Under the pieces are notes generated by a model. It saw only the letters and a program-made list of their open reading frames with translations, made no database searches and was not told the origin of the DNA. Shown here piece by piece: positions 45,369-55,503 of a stretch of 64,000 nucleotides of DNA. Position 1 is the first letter of the stretch, and each line of letters starts with the position of its first letter. Source of the stretch: JBCCYM01 sp039190005. GTDB taxonomy: Bacteria > Pseudomonadota > Gammaproteobacteria > UBA12402. Location of the stretch: positions 1-64,000 of the forward strand of contig JBCCYM010000003.1 in the NCBI GenBank assembly GCA_039190005.1, read 5' to 3'. A program made the translations under genes and the position numbers.

Positions 45369-47051
45369 TCAGTTCTGCTTTTCTTCTTCTTTAGCTTGTA
45401 ACAGATCGCCAAGCGTTGCTTTACCAGCGGCACTCGCGTTTTTACTGATTTCTTTAAGGATTTTCGCGTCAGCCTGCTCAATCGCTTTAATTGAGAGCTG
45501 CACTTCTCGGTTACGATAATCAAAACCAACAATCTTAGCTTCAATCTCATTACCCACAGCAAATTGCTTAGACAAATCACTTACTTTCTTAGATGATACA
45601 TCTTCAGCACGCATGGTCGCGTGAATATTATCCTCTAAATCGATTTTCAGCACTTTACTTTCAACCGCGGTAATCTTACCTTTGACCAAACTACCTTTAT
45701 CATGCGCTTGCGTATAATCGGTAAATGGGTCTTGATGCAACTGTTTAATACCCAAAGAAATGCGTTCTTGCTCCGCTTCTATCGCTAAAATGACAACCTC
45801 GATTTCTTCATTTTTCTTAAGCTGTCGCATTTTTTTATCCGCTTCAGCCAAATCCCAAGCGACATCAGAACGATGAATTAAACCATCAATACTGCCTTCC
45901 AAACCAATGAACACACCAAAATCAGTAATTGATTTGACCACACCATTAAGCTTCTCGCCTTTTTTATGACTGTCGGCAAATTGGGTCCACGGGTTCTCAG
46001 AACACTGTTTAATCCCCAGCGATATACGATGACGATCTTCATCAACTTCAAGCACCATGACTTCAAGTTCTTGATCCAATGACACCAGTTTACTCGGTTG
46101 GGCGTTTTTGTTCGACCAATCCATTTCTGACATATGTACCAAACCTTCAATACCTTCTTTGAGCTCAATGAAACAACCATAGTCAGTCACATTGGTAACT
46201 CGCCCTTTGACGCGACTACCTACCGGATAGCTCTCTTTCACACCTTTCCAAGGATCACCGGTAAGTTGTTTAATGCCAAGAGAAACACGATTTTTATCAC
46301 GATCAATTTTTAAAACGGATACTTTAATTTTTTGGTCTTTGTCAATGATATCACTAGGATGTTTAATTCGTCGCCAAGACATGTCCGTAATATGCAATAG
46401 ACCATCAATACCGCCCAAATCAATGAAGGCGCCATAATCGGTAAGATTTTTGACAGTACCTTCAACTTCATCCCCTTCTTTGAGGTTTTCCAACAAGTTT
46501 GAACGCTCTTCAGAAATACTCGCTTCTAATACAGCGCGACGCGACAACACAATATTATTGCGTTTGCTATCCATTTTGATTATTTTTAATTCAAATTCTT
46601 TATGCTCAAATTCACCGGGATCGCGTATTGGTCGCACATCCGCCAAAGAACCGGGTAGAAAACCTTTTAATCCCATGACTTCAACCATAAACCCACCTTT
46701 TACTCGAGTGGTGACATAACCGTTCACATTGGTTTCAGTATCATAGAGCTCCTGTAGCTCACGCCACGATTCGGCGCGTTTGGCCTTATCACGCGATAAA
46801 CGTGTTTCACCATAGCCATCTTCAATCATGTCTAAAGCGACATCAACCTCATCACCGACATTGACTTCTAATTCACCTTTAGCGTTCTCAAACTGTTCAC
46901 GAGGAATAATACCCTCAGATTTTAAGCCGGCATTGACAATCACATAATCCTTATCAATTCGGATCACTGTCCCTCTTATAATTGTACCCGGTCTTAAGAT
47001 TTCATTAGCAAAACTTTGTTCTAAAAGTTCGGCAAAATTTTCATTCATCAT
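45369..47051 (-). CDS. rpsA: 30S ribosomal protein S1
   Basis: A 560-residue protein with six S1 RNA-binding repeats (E. coli 557). Repeats 3-6 have regular beginnings such as GSRVKGRVTNVTDYGCFIEL and GEKLNGVVKSITDFGVFIGL. It brings structured mRNAs to the 30S subunit. It follows cmk in the conserved cmk-rpsA order. The 138-base leader may carry the usual autoregulatory site, but I cannot define it. Confidence 0.97.
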   Translation of the reverse strand: MMNENFAELLEQSFANEILRPGTIIRGTVIRIDKDYVIVNAGLKSEGIIPREQFENAKGELEVNVGDEVDVALDMIEDGYGETRLSRDKAKRAESWRELQELYDTETNVNGYVTTRVKGGFMVEVMGLKGFLPGSLADVRPIRDPGEFEHKEFELKIIKMDSKRNNIVLSRRAVLEASISEERSNLLENLKEGDEVEGTVKNLTDYGAFIDLGGIDGLLHITDMSWRRIKHPSDIIDKDQKIKVSVLKIDRDKNRVSLGIKQLTGDPWKGVKESYPVGSRVKGRVTNVTDYGCFIELKEGIEGLVHMSEMDWSNKNAQPSKLVSLDQELEVMVLEVDEDRHRISLGIKQCSENPWTQFADSHKKGEKLNGVVKSITDFGVFIGLEGSIDGLIHRSDVAWDLAEADKKMRQLKKNEEIEVVILAIEAEQERISLGIKQLHQDPFTDYTQAHDKGSLVKGKITAVESKVLKIDLEDNIHATMRAEDVSSKKVSDLSKQFAVGNEIEAKIVGFDYRNREVQLSIKAIEQADAKILKEISKNASAAGKATLGDLLQAKEEEKQN

Positions 47052-47189
47052 TATTAAAAGATTTCCACATTGTATTTACAGGATCGTAATAATCCCATCT
47101 ATTCGAGTTTCGACAAAAAAATACCTCGCCCGCCGCAAAGCGGAAGCAATAAATTTTTTGGCTAAGGTCTCGAAAATAAAAAAATAAAT

Positions 47190-47903
47190 TTAACCAAAAA
47201 CAGCCTTTGAACCCAAGTCAAAACACTGTTTCACCTCTACCATGACAGCAGACAACACTTCATCAATAGAACGATGACTGCTATCAATTTGAACGGCATC
47301 TTCAGCCGCGACCAGTGGCGCGACTTCGCGTTGACAATCGCGCGCGTCACGTCGAGCCAGTTCCCGTTCAATGTCGGCGATTGTACCACCAAAGCCATTA
47401 TTTTGCAACTGTTTAAATCGACGTCTTGCCCGTTCTTTACTGTCAGCATATAAAAAAATCTTAAGCTCAGCGTCAGGAAAAACAACCGTGCCCATATCAC
47501 GCCCATCGGTCACTAATCCGGGGGCTTGGCGAAAAGCACGCTGCCGATCCAACAACGCCGTTCTTATTTCTTTTATTGCCGATAACTCGGAAGCCAAACC
47601 ACCTATTGCTTCACTGTATAATTTATCGGTAACACATTGATCTTCAAGATATATTGATACAAGACCATTTTCAGCGTCCGTCACAAATTTAAGCGGCAAA
47701 TGATGCGCGAGCTGACAGAGACTAGTAGTATCGCGACGGTCAATTTGATTTAGATTTAAGCGTGCCGCCAACGCCAAAGCGCGATAAATCGCGCCACTGT
47801 CGAGATAATGCCATCGCAAGCATTTAACCAGTGCTTTAGCAATTGTGCCTTTACCCGACCCCGCTGGTCCATCAATTGTGATTACTGGGGCGCCTTGAAT
47901 CAT
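47190..47903 (-). CDS. cmk: Cytidylate kinase
   Basis: A 237-residue kinase for CMP/dCMP. Walker A is GPAGSGKGTIAKAL (about 13-26), followed by LDSGAIYRALAL, TDGRDMGTVVFPDAELKIFL (about 133-152) and a lid region RRFKQLQNNG. It overlaps gyrA by four bases (ATGA), so it depends on gyrA for expression. Confidence 0.95.
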   Translation of the reverse strand: MIQGAPVITIDGPAGSGKGTIAKALVKCLRWHYLDSGAIYRALALAARLNLNQIDRRDTTSLCQLAHHLPLKFVTDAENGLVSIYLEDQCVTDKLYSEAIGGLASELSAIKEIRTALLDRQRAFRQAPGLVTDGRDMGTVVFPDAELKIFLYADSKERARRRFKQLQNNGFGGTIADIERELARRDARDCQREVAPLVAAEDAVQIDSSHRSIDEVLSAVMVEVKQCFDLGSKAVFG

Positions 47904-50428
47904 TCAGCATTCTCAACATCGTAAATTGTTTCCATGCCTACCAGTTTTTCTGGTGCTTTCAGATTTATCAAGCGTACACCTTGAGCGTTGCGTCCAATGG
48001 TGGATACCTCATCGACTCGAATTCTAACCAATGTCCCGCCATTAGAAATAAGCATCATCTCTTCTTCGCCATTGACCTGCTTAGCCGCTACCAATTTACC
48101 GTTACGGTCACTCACTTGAATGGCAATTACACCTTGTCCACCACGATTAATGGCTCTAAATTCAGATACTTTGGTACGCTTACCATAGCCATTTTCGGTA
48201 GCAGTTAGAATGGCATGATTTTCTTGATCTAATAAGACAATGAGAGCGACCACACGATGGGCGCCAGCAAGCTTAATACCTCTGACACCACGAGCGGTAC
48301 GTCCAGTTGGTCGGATGGCTGTTTCACTAAAACGTATCACTTTACCGGCTGTGCTAAATAACATCACATCCTGTTGACCATTGGTAATCTTCACACCCAC
48401 CAATGTATCGCCTTCATCAAGATTTAAAGCGATAATACCACTACTTCGCGGACGCGAAAAATGTTCTAAAGCGACTTTCTTAACAACACCACCGGCTGTC
48501 GCCATAAACACGTAATGATTCTTGTCAAACTCTTTTACCGGCAGAATCGCGTTAATACGTTCGTTTTCGGACAACGGCAATAAGTTAACAATGGGTCGCC
48601 CGCGCGACTGTCTTGAAGCCTGCGGAATTTGATAGGTTTTTAGCCAATAAAGTCGACCATGCGTAGAAAAACACAAAATAGTATCATGGGTATTGGCGAC
48701 AATCAGTTTTTCAACAAAATCTTCATCTTTCATGCTGGTCGCCGACTTCCCTTTACCACCGCGACGTTGTGCCTGATACGTATCCAAGGCCTGCGTTTTA
48801 ATATAACCTTGATGTGACAAGGTCACTGCCACATCTTCCTGCGCGATCAGGTCTTCCATATTCAAAATTTCACCACCAGGAATAATCTCGGTGCGGCGTT
48901 CATCACCAAATTGCTGCTTAACTTCTTCTAATTCCTCGCGAATGACCCGCATTAATTTCACTTGGCTTGATAAGATTGCCATCAATTCGGCGATAGTATT
49001 CAAAATCGCCTTGTATTCTTCAAAAATCTTATCCTGCTCCAAGCCGGTCAAACGGTGCAAACGCAAATCAAGAATCGCCTGTGCTTGTTTAGGTGATAAA
49101 AAATATTTATCTTGTTTTAGACCATAACTGTCATCAACATCTATCGGTCCGGTACGCTGAAGTAAATCTTTGACAATACCTACCGCCCATCCCTGCGCTA
49201 ACAATTTTTCTTTAGCTTCAGCTGGATTTTTTGCCGCTTTGATTAGCGCGACAATCGGATCAATATTCACTAAAGCGATGCCTAAGCCTTCTAATAAATG
49301 CGCGCGTTGACGCGCTCGGCGTAATTCAAAATGCGTGCGTCGGGTCACGACTTCACGACGATGACGAATAAACGCTTGTAACATCTGCTTGAGATTAAGC
49401 AGCTGTGGTTGCCCGTCATGCAATGCCACCATGTTAATGCCAAACACTGTTTGCAATTGTGTATTGGTATATAACTGATTCAGCAATACTTCAGCGTTAC
49501 AGCCTTTGCGCAAGGCGATCACCATGCGCATCCCGTCTTTATCCGATTCATCACGTAATTCAGAGATGCCATCAATTTTTTTCTCACGCACCAGGTCGGC
49601 AATTTTTTCCATCAACCGTGCTTTATTGACCTGATAGGGTAGCTCCGTCACAATAATCGCGTCACGACCATTATCGGATGTTTCAATTGTGGTACGCGCG
49701 CGGACATAAATACGTCCACGTCCTGTCTGATAGGCTTGAATAATGCCGGCATTACCATTGATAATGGCGGCTGTGGGAAAATCAGGACCTTGAATGTGGG
49801 TCATTAAACCATGTAAATCCAACTCCGGATTATCAATTAAAGCCAAACAGGCATTGATGACTTCATTGATATTATGCGGCGGAATATTGGTGGCCATACC
49901 GACCGCAATACCGGAAGAACCATTGATAAGCAAATTAGGCACACGGGTCGGCAAGACATCCGGAATCAATTCACTTTCATCATAGTTGGGCGAGAAATCA
50001 ACTGTTTCTTTTTCCAGATCAGCCATCAACGCGTGGGCTAATCGCGTCATCCGCACTTCGGTATAACGCATCGCTGCCGGCGAATCACCATCGACTGAAC
50101 CAAAGTTACCCTGCCCGTCAACTAACAGATAGCGTAGCGAAAAAGGTTGCGCCATACGCACCAGCGTATCATAAGCAGCTGTATCACTGTGTGGGTGGTA
50201 TTTACCGACGACATCACCGACAATACGCGCTGATTTTTTGTAGGGTTTATTATAATCATTATTGAGCTCACGCATGGCATACAACACGCGACGATGCACA
50301 GGTTTTAAACCATCACGCACATCCGGCAAAGCACGCCCCACAATTACGCTCATGGCGTAATCGAGATAGGACTGCTTCAGCTCATCTTCAATACTAACGT
50401 TAATAATTTCTTGGGCGATATCGGTCAT
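47900..50428 (-). CDS. gyrA: DNA gyrase subunit A
   Basis: An 842-residue type II topoisomerase subunit. The catalytic tyrosine is in AAMRYTEVRM (Tyr122), the GyrA-box QRRGGKG is in the C-terminal wrapping domain, and six propeller repeats follow. Residue numbering matches E. coli at the quinolone region, which reads GKYHPHSDTAAYD. Ser81 therefore replaces the nearly invariant glycine, Thr83 replaces Ser, and Asp87 is kept. This may alter quinolone response. Upstream is a 203-base divergent promoter region. Confidence 0.97.
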   Translation of the reverse strand: MTDIAQEIINVSIEDELKQSYLDYAMSVIVGRALPDVRDGLKPVHRRVLYAMRELNNDYNKPYKKSARIVGDVVGKYHPHSDTAAYDTLVRMAQPFSLRYLLVDGQGNFGSVDGDSPAAMRYTEVRMTRLAHALMADLEKETVDFSPNYDESELIPDVLPTRVPNLLINGSSGIAVGMATNIPPHNINEVINACLALIDNPELDLHGLMTHIQGPDFPTAAIINGNAGIIQAYQTGRGRIYVRARTTIETSDNGRDAIIVTELPYQVNKARLMEKIADLVREKKIDGISELRDESDKDGMRMVIALRKGCNAEVLLNQLYTNTQLQTVFGINMVALHDGQPQLLNLKQMLQAFIRHRREVVTRRTHFELRRARQRAHLLEGLGIALVNIDPIVALIKAAKNPAEAKEKLLAQGWAVGIVKDLLQRTGPIDVDDSYGLKQDKYFLSPKQAQAILDLRLHRLTGLEQDKIFEEYKAILNTIAELMAILSSQVKLMRVIREELEEVKQQFGDERRTEIIPGGEILNMEDLIAQEDVAVTLSHQGYIKTQALDTYQAQRRGGKGKSATSMKDEDFVEKLIVANTHDTILCFSTHGRLYWLKTYQIPQASRQSRGRPIVNLLPLSENERINAILPVKEFDKNHYVFMATAGGVVKKVALEHFSRPRSSGIIALNLDEGDTLVGVKITNGQQDVMLFSTAGKVIRFSETAIRPTGRTARGVRGIKLAGAHRVVALIVLLDQENHAILTATENGYGKRTKVSEFRAINRGGQGVIAIQVSDRNGKLVAAKQVNGEEEMMLISNGGTLVRIRVDEVSTIGRNAQGVRLINLKAPEKLVGMETIYDVENAE

Positions 50429-50631
50429 TTGTTAATGTAACTCATTTCTTAGCATAATAGCTGATTATGATACCATAATTCTTTTAACAACTCACCTTAA
50501 AATTTATTATTTTGCAATGAATTATCTGCATAAGTTTGCTGCGAAAAAAGTATCAAAATACATCTATACTATAAGTGAAATCCAATTTGATTTAAGCGCA
50601 GAGTATTTTTAGATTTAGTGGGAGAATAAAA

Positions 50632-52302
50632 ATGAAATATCAATATTTTTTAGGCATTATTATGGCCACCCTAATTTTTCCACTTACGGTATACAGTACT
50701 GTAAATTCCCAATCAAGCCAAACGGTGATTCCTAGCCTGGATAAAACTATTATTGCTCCAGGTGGCACCACTACAATGACTTTCACAATCACAGGAAACA
50801 ATAGTGGCGGCACTATTAACATTTCAAGCGGCGTTAATTTTACACTGACTACTTCTACCACTAGCACTGTAAATGCAATACTCCAATCATCTGCTTGCAC
50901 CACAGAAAACCATACTGTGACTATACCAAGTGGTTTAGATAGTTGCGCTGTTGATGCGACAGTTTCTGATTCCACTTCCGATGGTACTTATAAATTTAGT
51001 TTTTCATCAAGTGATTTTACCTTTCCATTAGTCGATAGTTTAACTTTTTCAGTAAGCGGATTGGGTTGGAAACAAATTGCGGTAGGCTATGATAGCACTT
51101 GTGGTATAGCAACAAACGGGAAAACCTATTGTTGGGGCAGTAATCTTCAGGGACAGTTAGGTATTAATAACAATGATAACACTTACCAAAGCACCATACC
51201 TGTTGCGGTGGATACCGACGTTGAATTTGTACAAATTTCTTCCGGTTTTGGTATCAATTGCGGCGTGACCGCAGATTATGCCGCCTATTGTTGGGGAGCC
51301 AACAATTCTGGCGCGCTCGGAACAGGCAGCATAGGTGGCAATAGCGCTGTCCCCGCACAAGTAACCGGCGGACACAGCTTTAAGCAAATCTCTGTCGGTT
51401 ATAAATCCACTTGTGCTGTAACAACGGATAACTATGCCTATTGTTGGGGCAGTAATCTTCAAGGACAGTTGGGTAATACGTCTTATGGTTCATCATCATT
51501 AGCAAGTACTGGCACACCAGCACAAGTCCTTGATGAAGAAGGAAATCCAATCAGCCTTGCACAAATCTCTATGGGACAATTTTCTGCCTGTGGATTGAAT
51601 GCTAGTGGTGAGGCATATTGTTGGGGGGCTAATAACTTTGGTCAACTTGGTATTGGCAACATAAACGGTGATAGCAATGTAACCTGTACAGAAGAGAAGA
51701 ATAATAATCAATCAGTAGAAGTAAGCTGTTTTCCCTATGCTAAGCCTGTTACTACCAATCAAGATGGTGTCGCACTCAACTTTAATAATATAAAAGTGGG
51801 GCATCAAACTGCCTGTGGTGTCGCAAAAACTGATGGTGAAACCTATTGCTGGGGTGATAATGAATATGGGCAACTAGGTAATGGAGAAAGCGGCGCAACT
51901 GCTTACAAAAAACAACCAACTGCTGTTGAAGGCGGGCAAAAATTCTTAACTGTTTCTGCCGGACATTTAACAACTTGTGCAATTAATACGAATAAAAAAG
52001 CGTATTGTTGGGGTGCTAATGCTGCTGGACAGTTAGGCATTGACACTTACACTGATCCATCACAAGTTTCAACACCCACAGCGGTACAGCATGTTGAGTT
52101 ATTTAATTCCATTTTTGAAGGCAGTTATTACACCACCTGTGGTGTTGCTAAAACAGGCCAAGGCTATTGTTGGGGCAGAAATAATGAAGGTCAATTAGGC
52201 ATTGGTTCAAACGCCACCGGTGCAACCTGTATTATTGACACTCAGGGTACAACAGGCTTATGTGAAATGTTACCAACTTTAGTTGAAACACCAGCTTCTT
52301 AA
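50632..52302 (+). CDS. Secreted RCC1-repeat beta-propeller protein
   Basis: A 556-residue protein with a signal peptide (hydrophobic residues 7-20), an Ig-like N-terminal domain to about 140, then seven RCC1-type repeats, each with a YCWGxNxxGxLG strand. Seven repeats make one closed propeller. Each blade has a Cys about 10-12 residues before YCWG, so disulphides probably brace the blades, which fits an exported location. GGGAG precedes the ATG. In pathogens such RCC1 proteins can act on host GTPases or as adhesins; the function here is not known. Confidence 0.85.
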   Translation: MKYQYFLGIIMATLIFPLTVYSTVNSQSSQTVIPSLDKTIIAPGGTTTMTFTITGNNSGGTINISSGVNFTLTTSTTSTVNAILQSSACTTENHTVTIPSGLDSCAVDATVSDSTSDGTYKFSFSSSDFTFPLVDSLTFSVSGLGWKQIAVGYDSTCGIATNGKTYCWGSNLQGQLGINNNDNTYQSTIPVAVDTDVEFVQISSGFGINCGVTADYAAYCWGANNSGALGTGSIGGNSAVPAQVTGGHSFKQISVGYKSTCAVTTDNYAYCWGSNLQGQLGNTSYGSSSLASTGTPAQVLDEEGNPISLAQISMGQFSACGLNASGEAYCWGANNFGQLGIGNINGDSNVTCTEEKNNNQSVEVSCFPYAKPVTTNQDGVALNFNNIKVGHQTACGVAKTDGETYCWGDNEYGQLGNGESGATAYKKQPTAVEGGQKFLTVSAGHLTTCAINTNKKAYCWGANAAGQLGIDTYTDPSQVSTPTAVQHVELFNSIFEGSYYTTCGVAKTGQGYCWGRNNEGQLGIGSNATGATCIIDTQGTTGLCEMLPTLVETPAS

Positions 52303-52311
52303 TTCAATGGC

Positions 52312-53661
52312 CTAAGATTTAAACGGATTACCCCCGTGCTTAAATACTAAACGCACGGGGGTACCTACTAATTTAAGCTTCTCACGATAGACATTTTCCA
52401 AATAACGATGATAGCTCGCGGGCAATCGATCAACCTGATTGCCGTGAATAATAATTGTCGGCGGATTATGACCACCGGCATGGGCGTAACGCAATTTAAC
52501 GCGCCGTCCTTTTACTAAAGGCGGTTGATGTTGGCTTAACGCTCGCTCTAAAATAGCCGTTAATTTCGCTGTCTGTAATGGCTTTGTTGCTGAGGCATAG
52601 CAACGGTCAACCAATTGCATCAATAAGCCCACACCCGTGCCATGCAATGCCGAGATAAACTTTGTTTGCGCGTAGGGAATAAATGTCAAACGGCGATCCA
52701 ATTCTTGTTTGACTTGCTCACGCTGGTAAGTTGATAAACCGTCCCATTTATTCACCGTCACAATTAACGCCCGACCGGCTTTGAGTATTTGTCCCAATAA
52801 TTTTAAATCCTGATCGCTGATATTCATGCGCGCGTCTATCACTAAAATCACCACATGCGCCGCTTCAATGGCCTGTAGACTTTTAATGACCGAGAGCTGT
52901 TCAACCGACTGTTTGACTTTAGCACGGCGACGCACACCAGCGGTATCTATCAATGTGTAGGCTTTATCGCGATACGTAAACGGAATAAAAACACTGTCGC
53001 GTGTTGTGCCCGGCATATCACAAACAACCACCCTCTCCTCGCCTAATAAACGATTGATTAATGTCGATTTACCCACATTAGGACGCCCTAGCACCGCCAC
53101 ACGGATTGCTTGTGATTTACCACCATCTATTTCCGCTTGCTCAGCCTGTTGCGTTGTTTCCTGAGCATCCTTCATGAATGACGCCAAAGTCATGGATAAA
53201 AGTTGTTTCGTCCCGCGATGATGGGCTGCCGCGGTACTCAGCTGTTGAGCAAAACCAAGCGCGGAAAATTCACCGGCGACAAGATCAGGATTTAAACCGT
53301 CAATTTTATTAATCACCAAAATAACCGGCTTATTGGTGCCGCGCAATTGTTCGGCAATGGTTTCATCATCAATCTGCAAACCTACTCTGGCGTCGACCAC
53401 AAACAGTATTTTATCCGCTTCTTCAATGGCACGATGTGATTGCGCTTCGGTTAAGTCCGCTATCTGTTCGTCATCACCATTTAGTCCACCGGTGTCAATG
53501 ATAATAAAAGGCTGACCACTTAATTCACCTCGCCCATAAATCCGATCCCGTGTCATGCCTGGCATATCGGCGACAAGCGCGTCACGACCTTGTGTTAAAC
53601 AATTAAATAATGTTGATTTACCGACATTAGGACGGCCAACAATCGCGATAACCGGCAACAT
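52312..53661 (-). CDS. der: Ribosome-associated GTPase Der (EngA)
   Basis: A 449-residue protein with two tandem G domains, each with GRPNVGKST (about residues 8 and 190) and NKxDG (NKIDG, NKWDG), and a C-terminal KH-like domain. It is needed for 50S assembly. The frame opens six bases earlier at GTG codons, but ATG 53661 (MLPVIAIVGRPNVG) fits the family start. The order bamB-der is conserved in gammaproteobacteria. Confidence 0.95.
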   Translation of the reverse strand: MLPVIAIVGRPNVGKSTLFNCLTQGRDALVADMPGMTRDRIYGRGELSGQPFIIIDTGGLNGDDEQIADLTEAQSHRAIEEADKILFVVDARVGLQIDDETIAEQLRGTNKPVILVINKIDGLNPDLVAGEFSALGFAQQLSTAAAHHRGTKQLLSMTLASFMKDAQETTQQAEQAEIDGGKSQAIRVAVLGRPNVGKSTLINRLLGEERVVVCDMPGTTRDSVFIPFTYRDKAYTLIDTAGVRRRAKVKQSVEQLSVIKSLQAIEAAHVVILVIDARMNISDQDLKLLGQILKAGRALIVTVNKWDGLSTYQREQVKQELDRRLTFIPYAQTKFISALHGTGVGLLMQLVDRCYASATKPLQTAKLTAILERALSQHQPPLVKGRRVKLRYAHAGGHNPPTIIIHGNQVDRLPASYHRYLENVYREKLKLVGTPVRLVFKHGGNPFKS

Positions 53662-53670
53662 CACCACACG

Positions 53671-54840
53671 CTATCGTTTACTGACTCGATAAGCCGTTAG
53701 ACGACCGCTCATTGTATAAGCATACAACATATCACCGGAAACAATCGGTGTCGTTATCACTGATGTTATATTAATGCGTTTTCGCGCGACAATATGACCA
53801 TCACTCAAAGACAAGAAATGAATATAACCGGTATAATCACCAAACGCCAAGACGCCCAATGATTTGATAACGGCAACCCCGGAAAGCTGTCGCAACTTGA
53901 ATTGTTGATTACGCCAAACCACCATACCGGTTTTTAGATCAAAGGCCCAAACGTCGCCATTGAGATCGGTGGCATAGAGATTAACACCATCCGTCGCGAT
54001 TTTATTATAAGCCGATAATTTCCGCTTCCAGCGTATCGCGCCGTCTTTTAAATTTACCGCCGCTAGATTGCCTTCGTAACTGACGACATAGGCGGTATTA
54101 TCGACTATCAATGGCGCGGTACTGATATCAACCATACGCTCAATATCTGTCTGCCCCATAGGCTCGGCAATCTGTTTCAGCCAAAGTTGACGTCCCTGAT
54201 CAAAATCCAGCGCCGCCAATTTGCCATCGGCAAAACCACAAATTACTTTTTTATCATACACTTGTGGTTGACTGCTAAGGTGTAACATCAGGCTTGGTGC
54301 TTGCTGACTAAACTGCCATAATTGCTTACCATCTGTTTGTGAATAGGCGGTCAAAGTCCCATCAATAGCATGAATTAGCAGCACACCATCAGTGGCTTTA
54401 GGCAACGCCAAAACCTGATCCGTTGCGGTTATTGCCCAAACAACGTCACCATTGCTTTGCTGAATAGCTAAAACATGGCCATCGCGCGTGCCAATAAATA
54501 ATAAACCATTATCCGCGGCAAGACCGGTAACAAAATCCCAGTGATAGTTCTTCTTCCATAATCGTTTGCCTTTTTGATTCACGGCAATAATTTCGCCATC
54601 ATACGCCGGTATAAAAACGCTTTGCTTCACCACCACAGGTTCTAAACGCAGATAATAGCTTGACGTGCCTTTACTAATGGTGCGCGACCAAACATGCCGC
54701 ACATTCAATTGTGGCGAAAATCCACTTAACGCCGCCGGCTGTAATGCTTTTTTACTGCTTGCCGTTGAACAGGCATTCAAACCCAAGAGCATCACTACTA
54801 GGCCAAAAGCGGCAATGTATCCAGCTATTATTTTTTTCAT
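53671..54840 (-). CDS. bamB: Outer membrane assembly lipoprotein BamB
   Basis: A 389-residue lipoprotein with lipobox LNAC (about residues 17-20 from the chosen start) and eight PQQ-type propeller repeats (for example GDVVWAI, GKQLWQF, GAIRWKR, GMVVWRN). It scaffolds outer-membrane protein insertion with BamA. The frame opens 21 codons earlier, but those overlap yfgM and do not form a signal, so ATG 54840 is used. Confidence 0.93.
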   Translation of the reverse strand: MKKIIAGYIAAFGLVVMLLGLNACSTASSKKALQPAALSGFSPQLNVRHVWSRTISKGTSSYYLRLEPVVVKQSVFIPAYDGEIIAVNQKGKRLWKKNYHWDFVTGLAADNGLLFIGTRDGHVLAIQQSNGDVVWAITATDQVLALPKATDGVLLIHAIDGTLTAYSQTDGKQLWQFSQQAPSLMLHLSSQPQVYDKKVICGFADGKLAALDFDQGRQLWLKQIAEPMGQTDIERMVDISTAPLIVDNTAYVVSYEGNLAAVNLKDGAIRWKRKLSAYNKIATDGVNLYATDLNGDVWAFDLKTGMVVWRNQQFKLRQLSGVAVIKSLGVLAFGDYTGYIHFLSLSDGHIVARKRINITSVITTPIVSGDMLYAYTMSGRLTAYRVSKR

Positions 54841-54850
54841 GATTATCTCA

Positions 54851-55489
54851 CTAAGATTTGGATTGAACCGGTAAATTAGCCAGTTTTGTCTGAATGATCG
54901 CACGCTCAGGTGCCGCGTCAGGTAATTGGCTCAATGCTTTTTGATACGCCTGCGCCGCGGCTGTTTTTCTACCAAGCGCGTTATAAGCGTCACCTTGCGC
55001 CTGCGATATAAGCGCGGCATAAATACTCCGCTTAGGCAATTTAGTCAGTAAATTAAGCGCCCGGCGCGGTTGTTTTTGCGCGATATAAATCCGTGCCAAT
55101 CGAACCGATGCCAAATCATGCCACGCGCCCTTGTGCTGTTTGTTAATCACCCATTGTAAATGCTGACTTGCCGCTTTCAAATCATTCTGTTCAACCGATT
55201 GTTTAGCTAACCACAATGAAGTCAACACGGCATAAGGGGTATTTTTATAGTCTTTGATTAACGCTTCGGCATCCTTGGTAGCTTTCTTCTTATCATGCCC
55301 AGCTGTTTGCAACACAGTTTGATAGGCCGCGGCCGCGGCAATACTGTGATGAACTTGGTAATTTTTGTAGTAGCGCCAACCCACCACAATGGCGATGGCG
55401 ATGATAATACCAAAAATTGTGGCAACGCCATACTTACGCCACCAGCTTTTGACCAGCTCGGCCTGTTCTAATTCATTATATTCAGTCAA
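54851..55489 (-). CDS. yfgM: YfgM-like periplasmic TPR protein
   Basis: A 212-residue protein with a short cytoplasmic start (YNELEQAELVKSWWRKYG), one membrane helix (about 22-41) and a periplasmic TPR-like part. YfgM associates with the SecYEG translocon and PpiD as a chaperone. I choose TTG at 55489 because CAGGTG lies just before it and the product starts like other YfgM proteins. The open frame reaches 55528 inside hisS. Confidence 0.85.
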   Translation of the reverse strand: MTEYNELEQAELVKSWWRKYGVATIFGIIIAIAIVVGWRYYKNYQVHHSIAAAAAYQTVLQTAGHDKKKATKDAEALIKDYKNTPYAVLTSLWLAKQSVEQNDLKAASQHLQWVINKQHKGAWHDLASVRLARIYIAQKQPRRALNLLTKLPKRSIYAALISQAQGDAYNALGRKTAAAQAYQKALSQLPDAAPERAIIQTKLANLPVQSKS

Positions 55490-55503
55490 AATAACACCTG
55501 CTT

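Noticed and set aside
47114..47145. Rho-independent terminator between cmk and rpsA
   Set aside because: The CCGC-AAA-GCGG stem is only four pairs and the T-run on the minus strand is 11 bases away, so it is not convincing.
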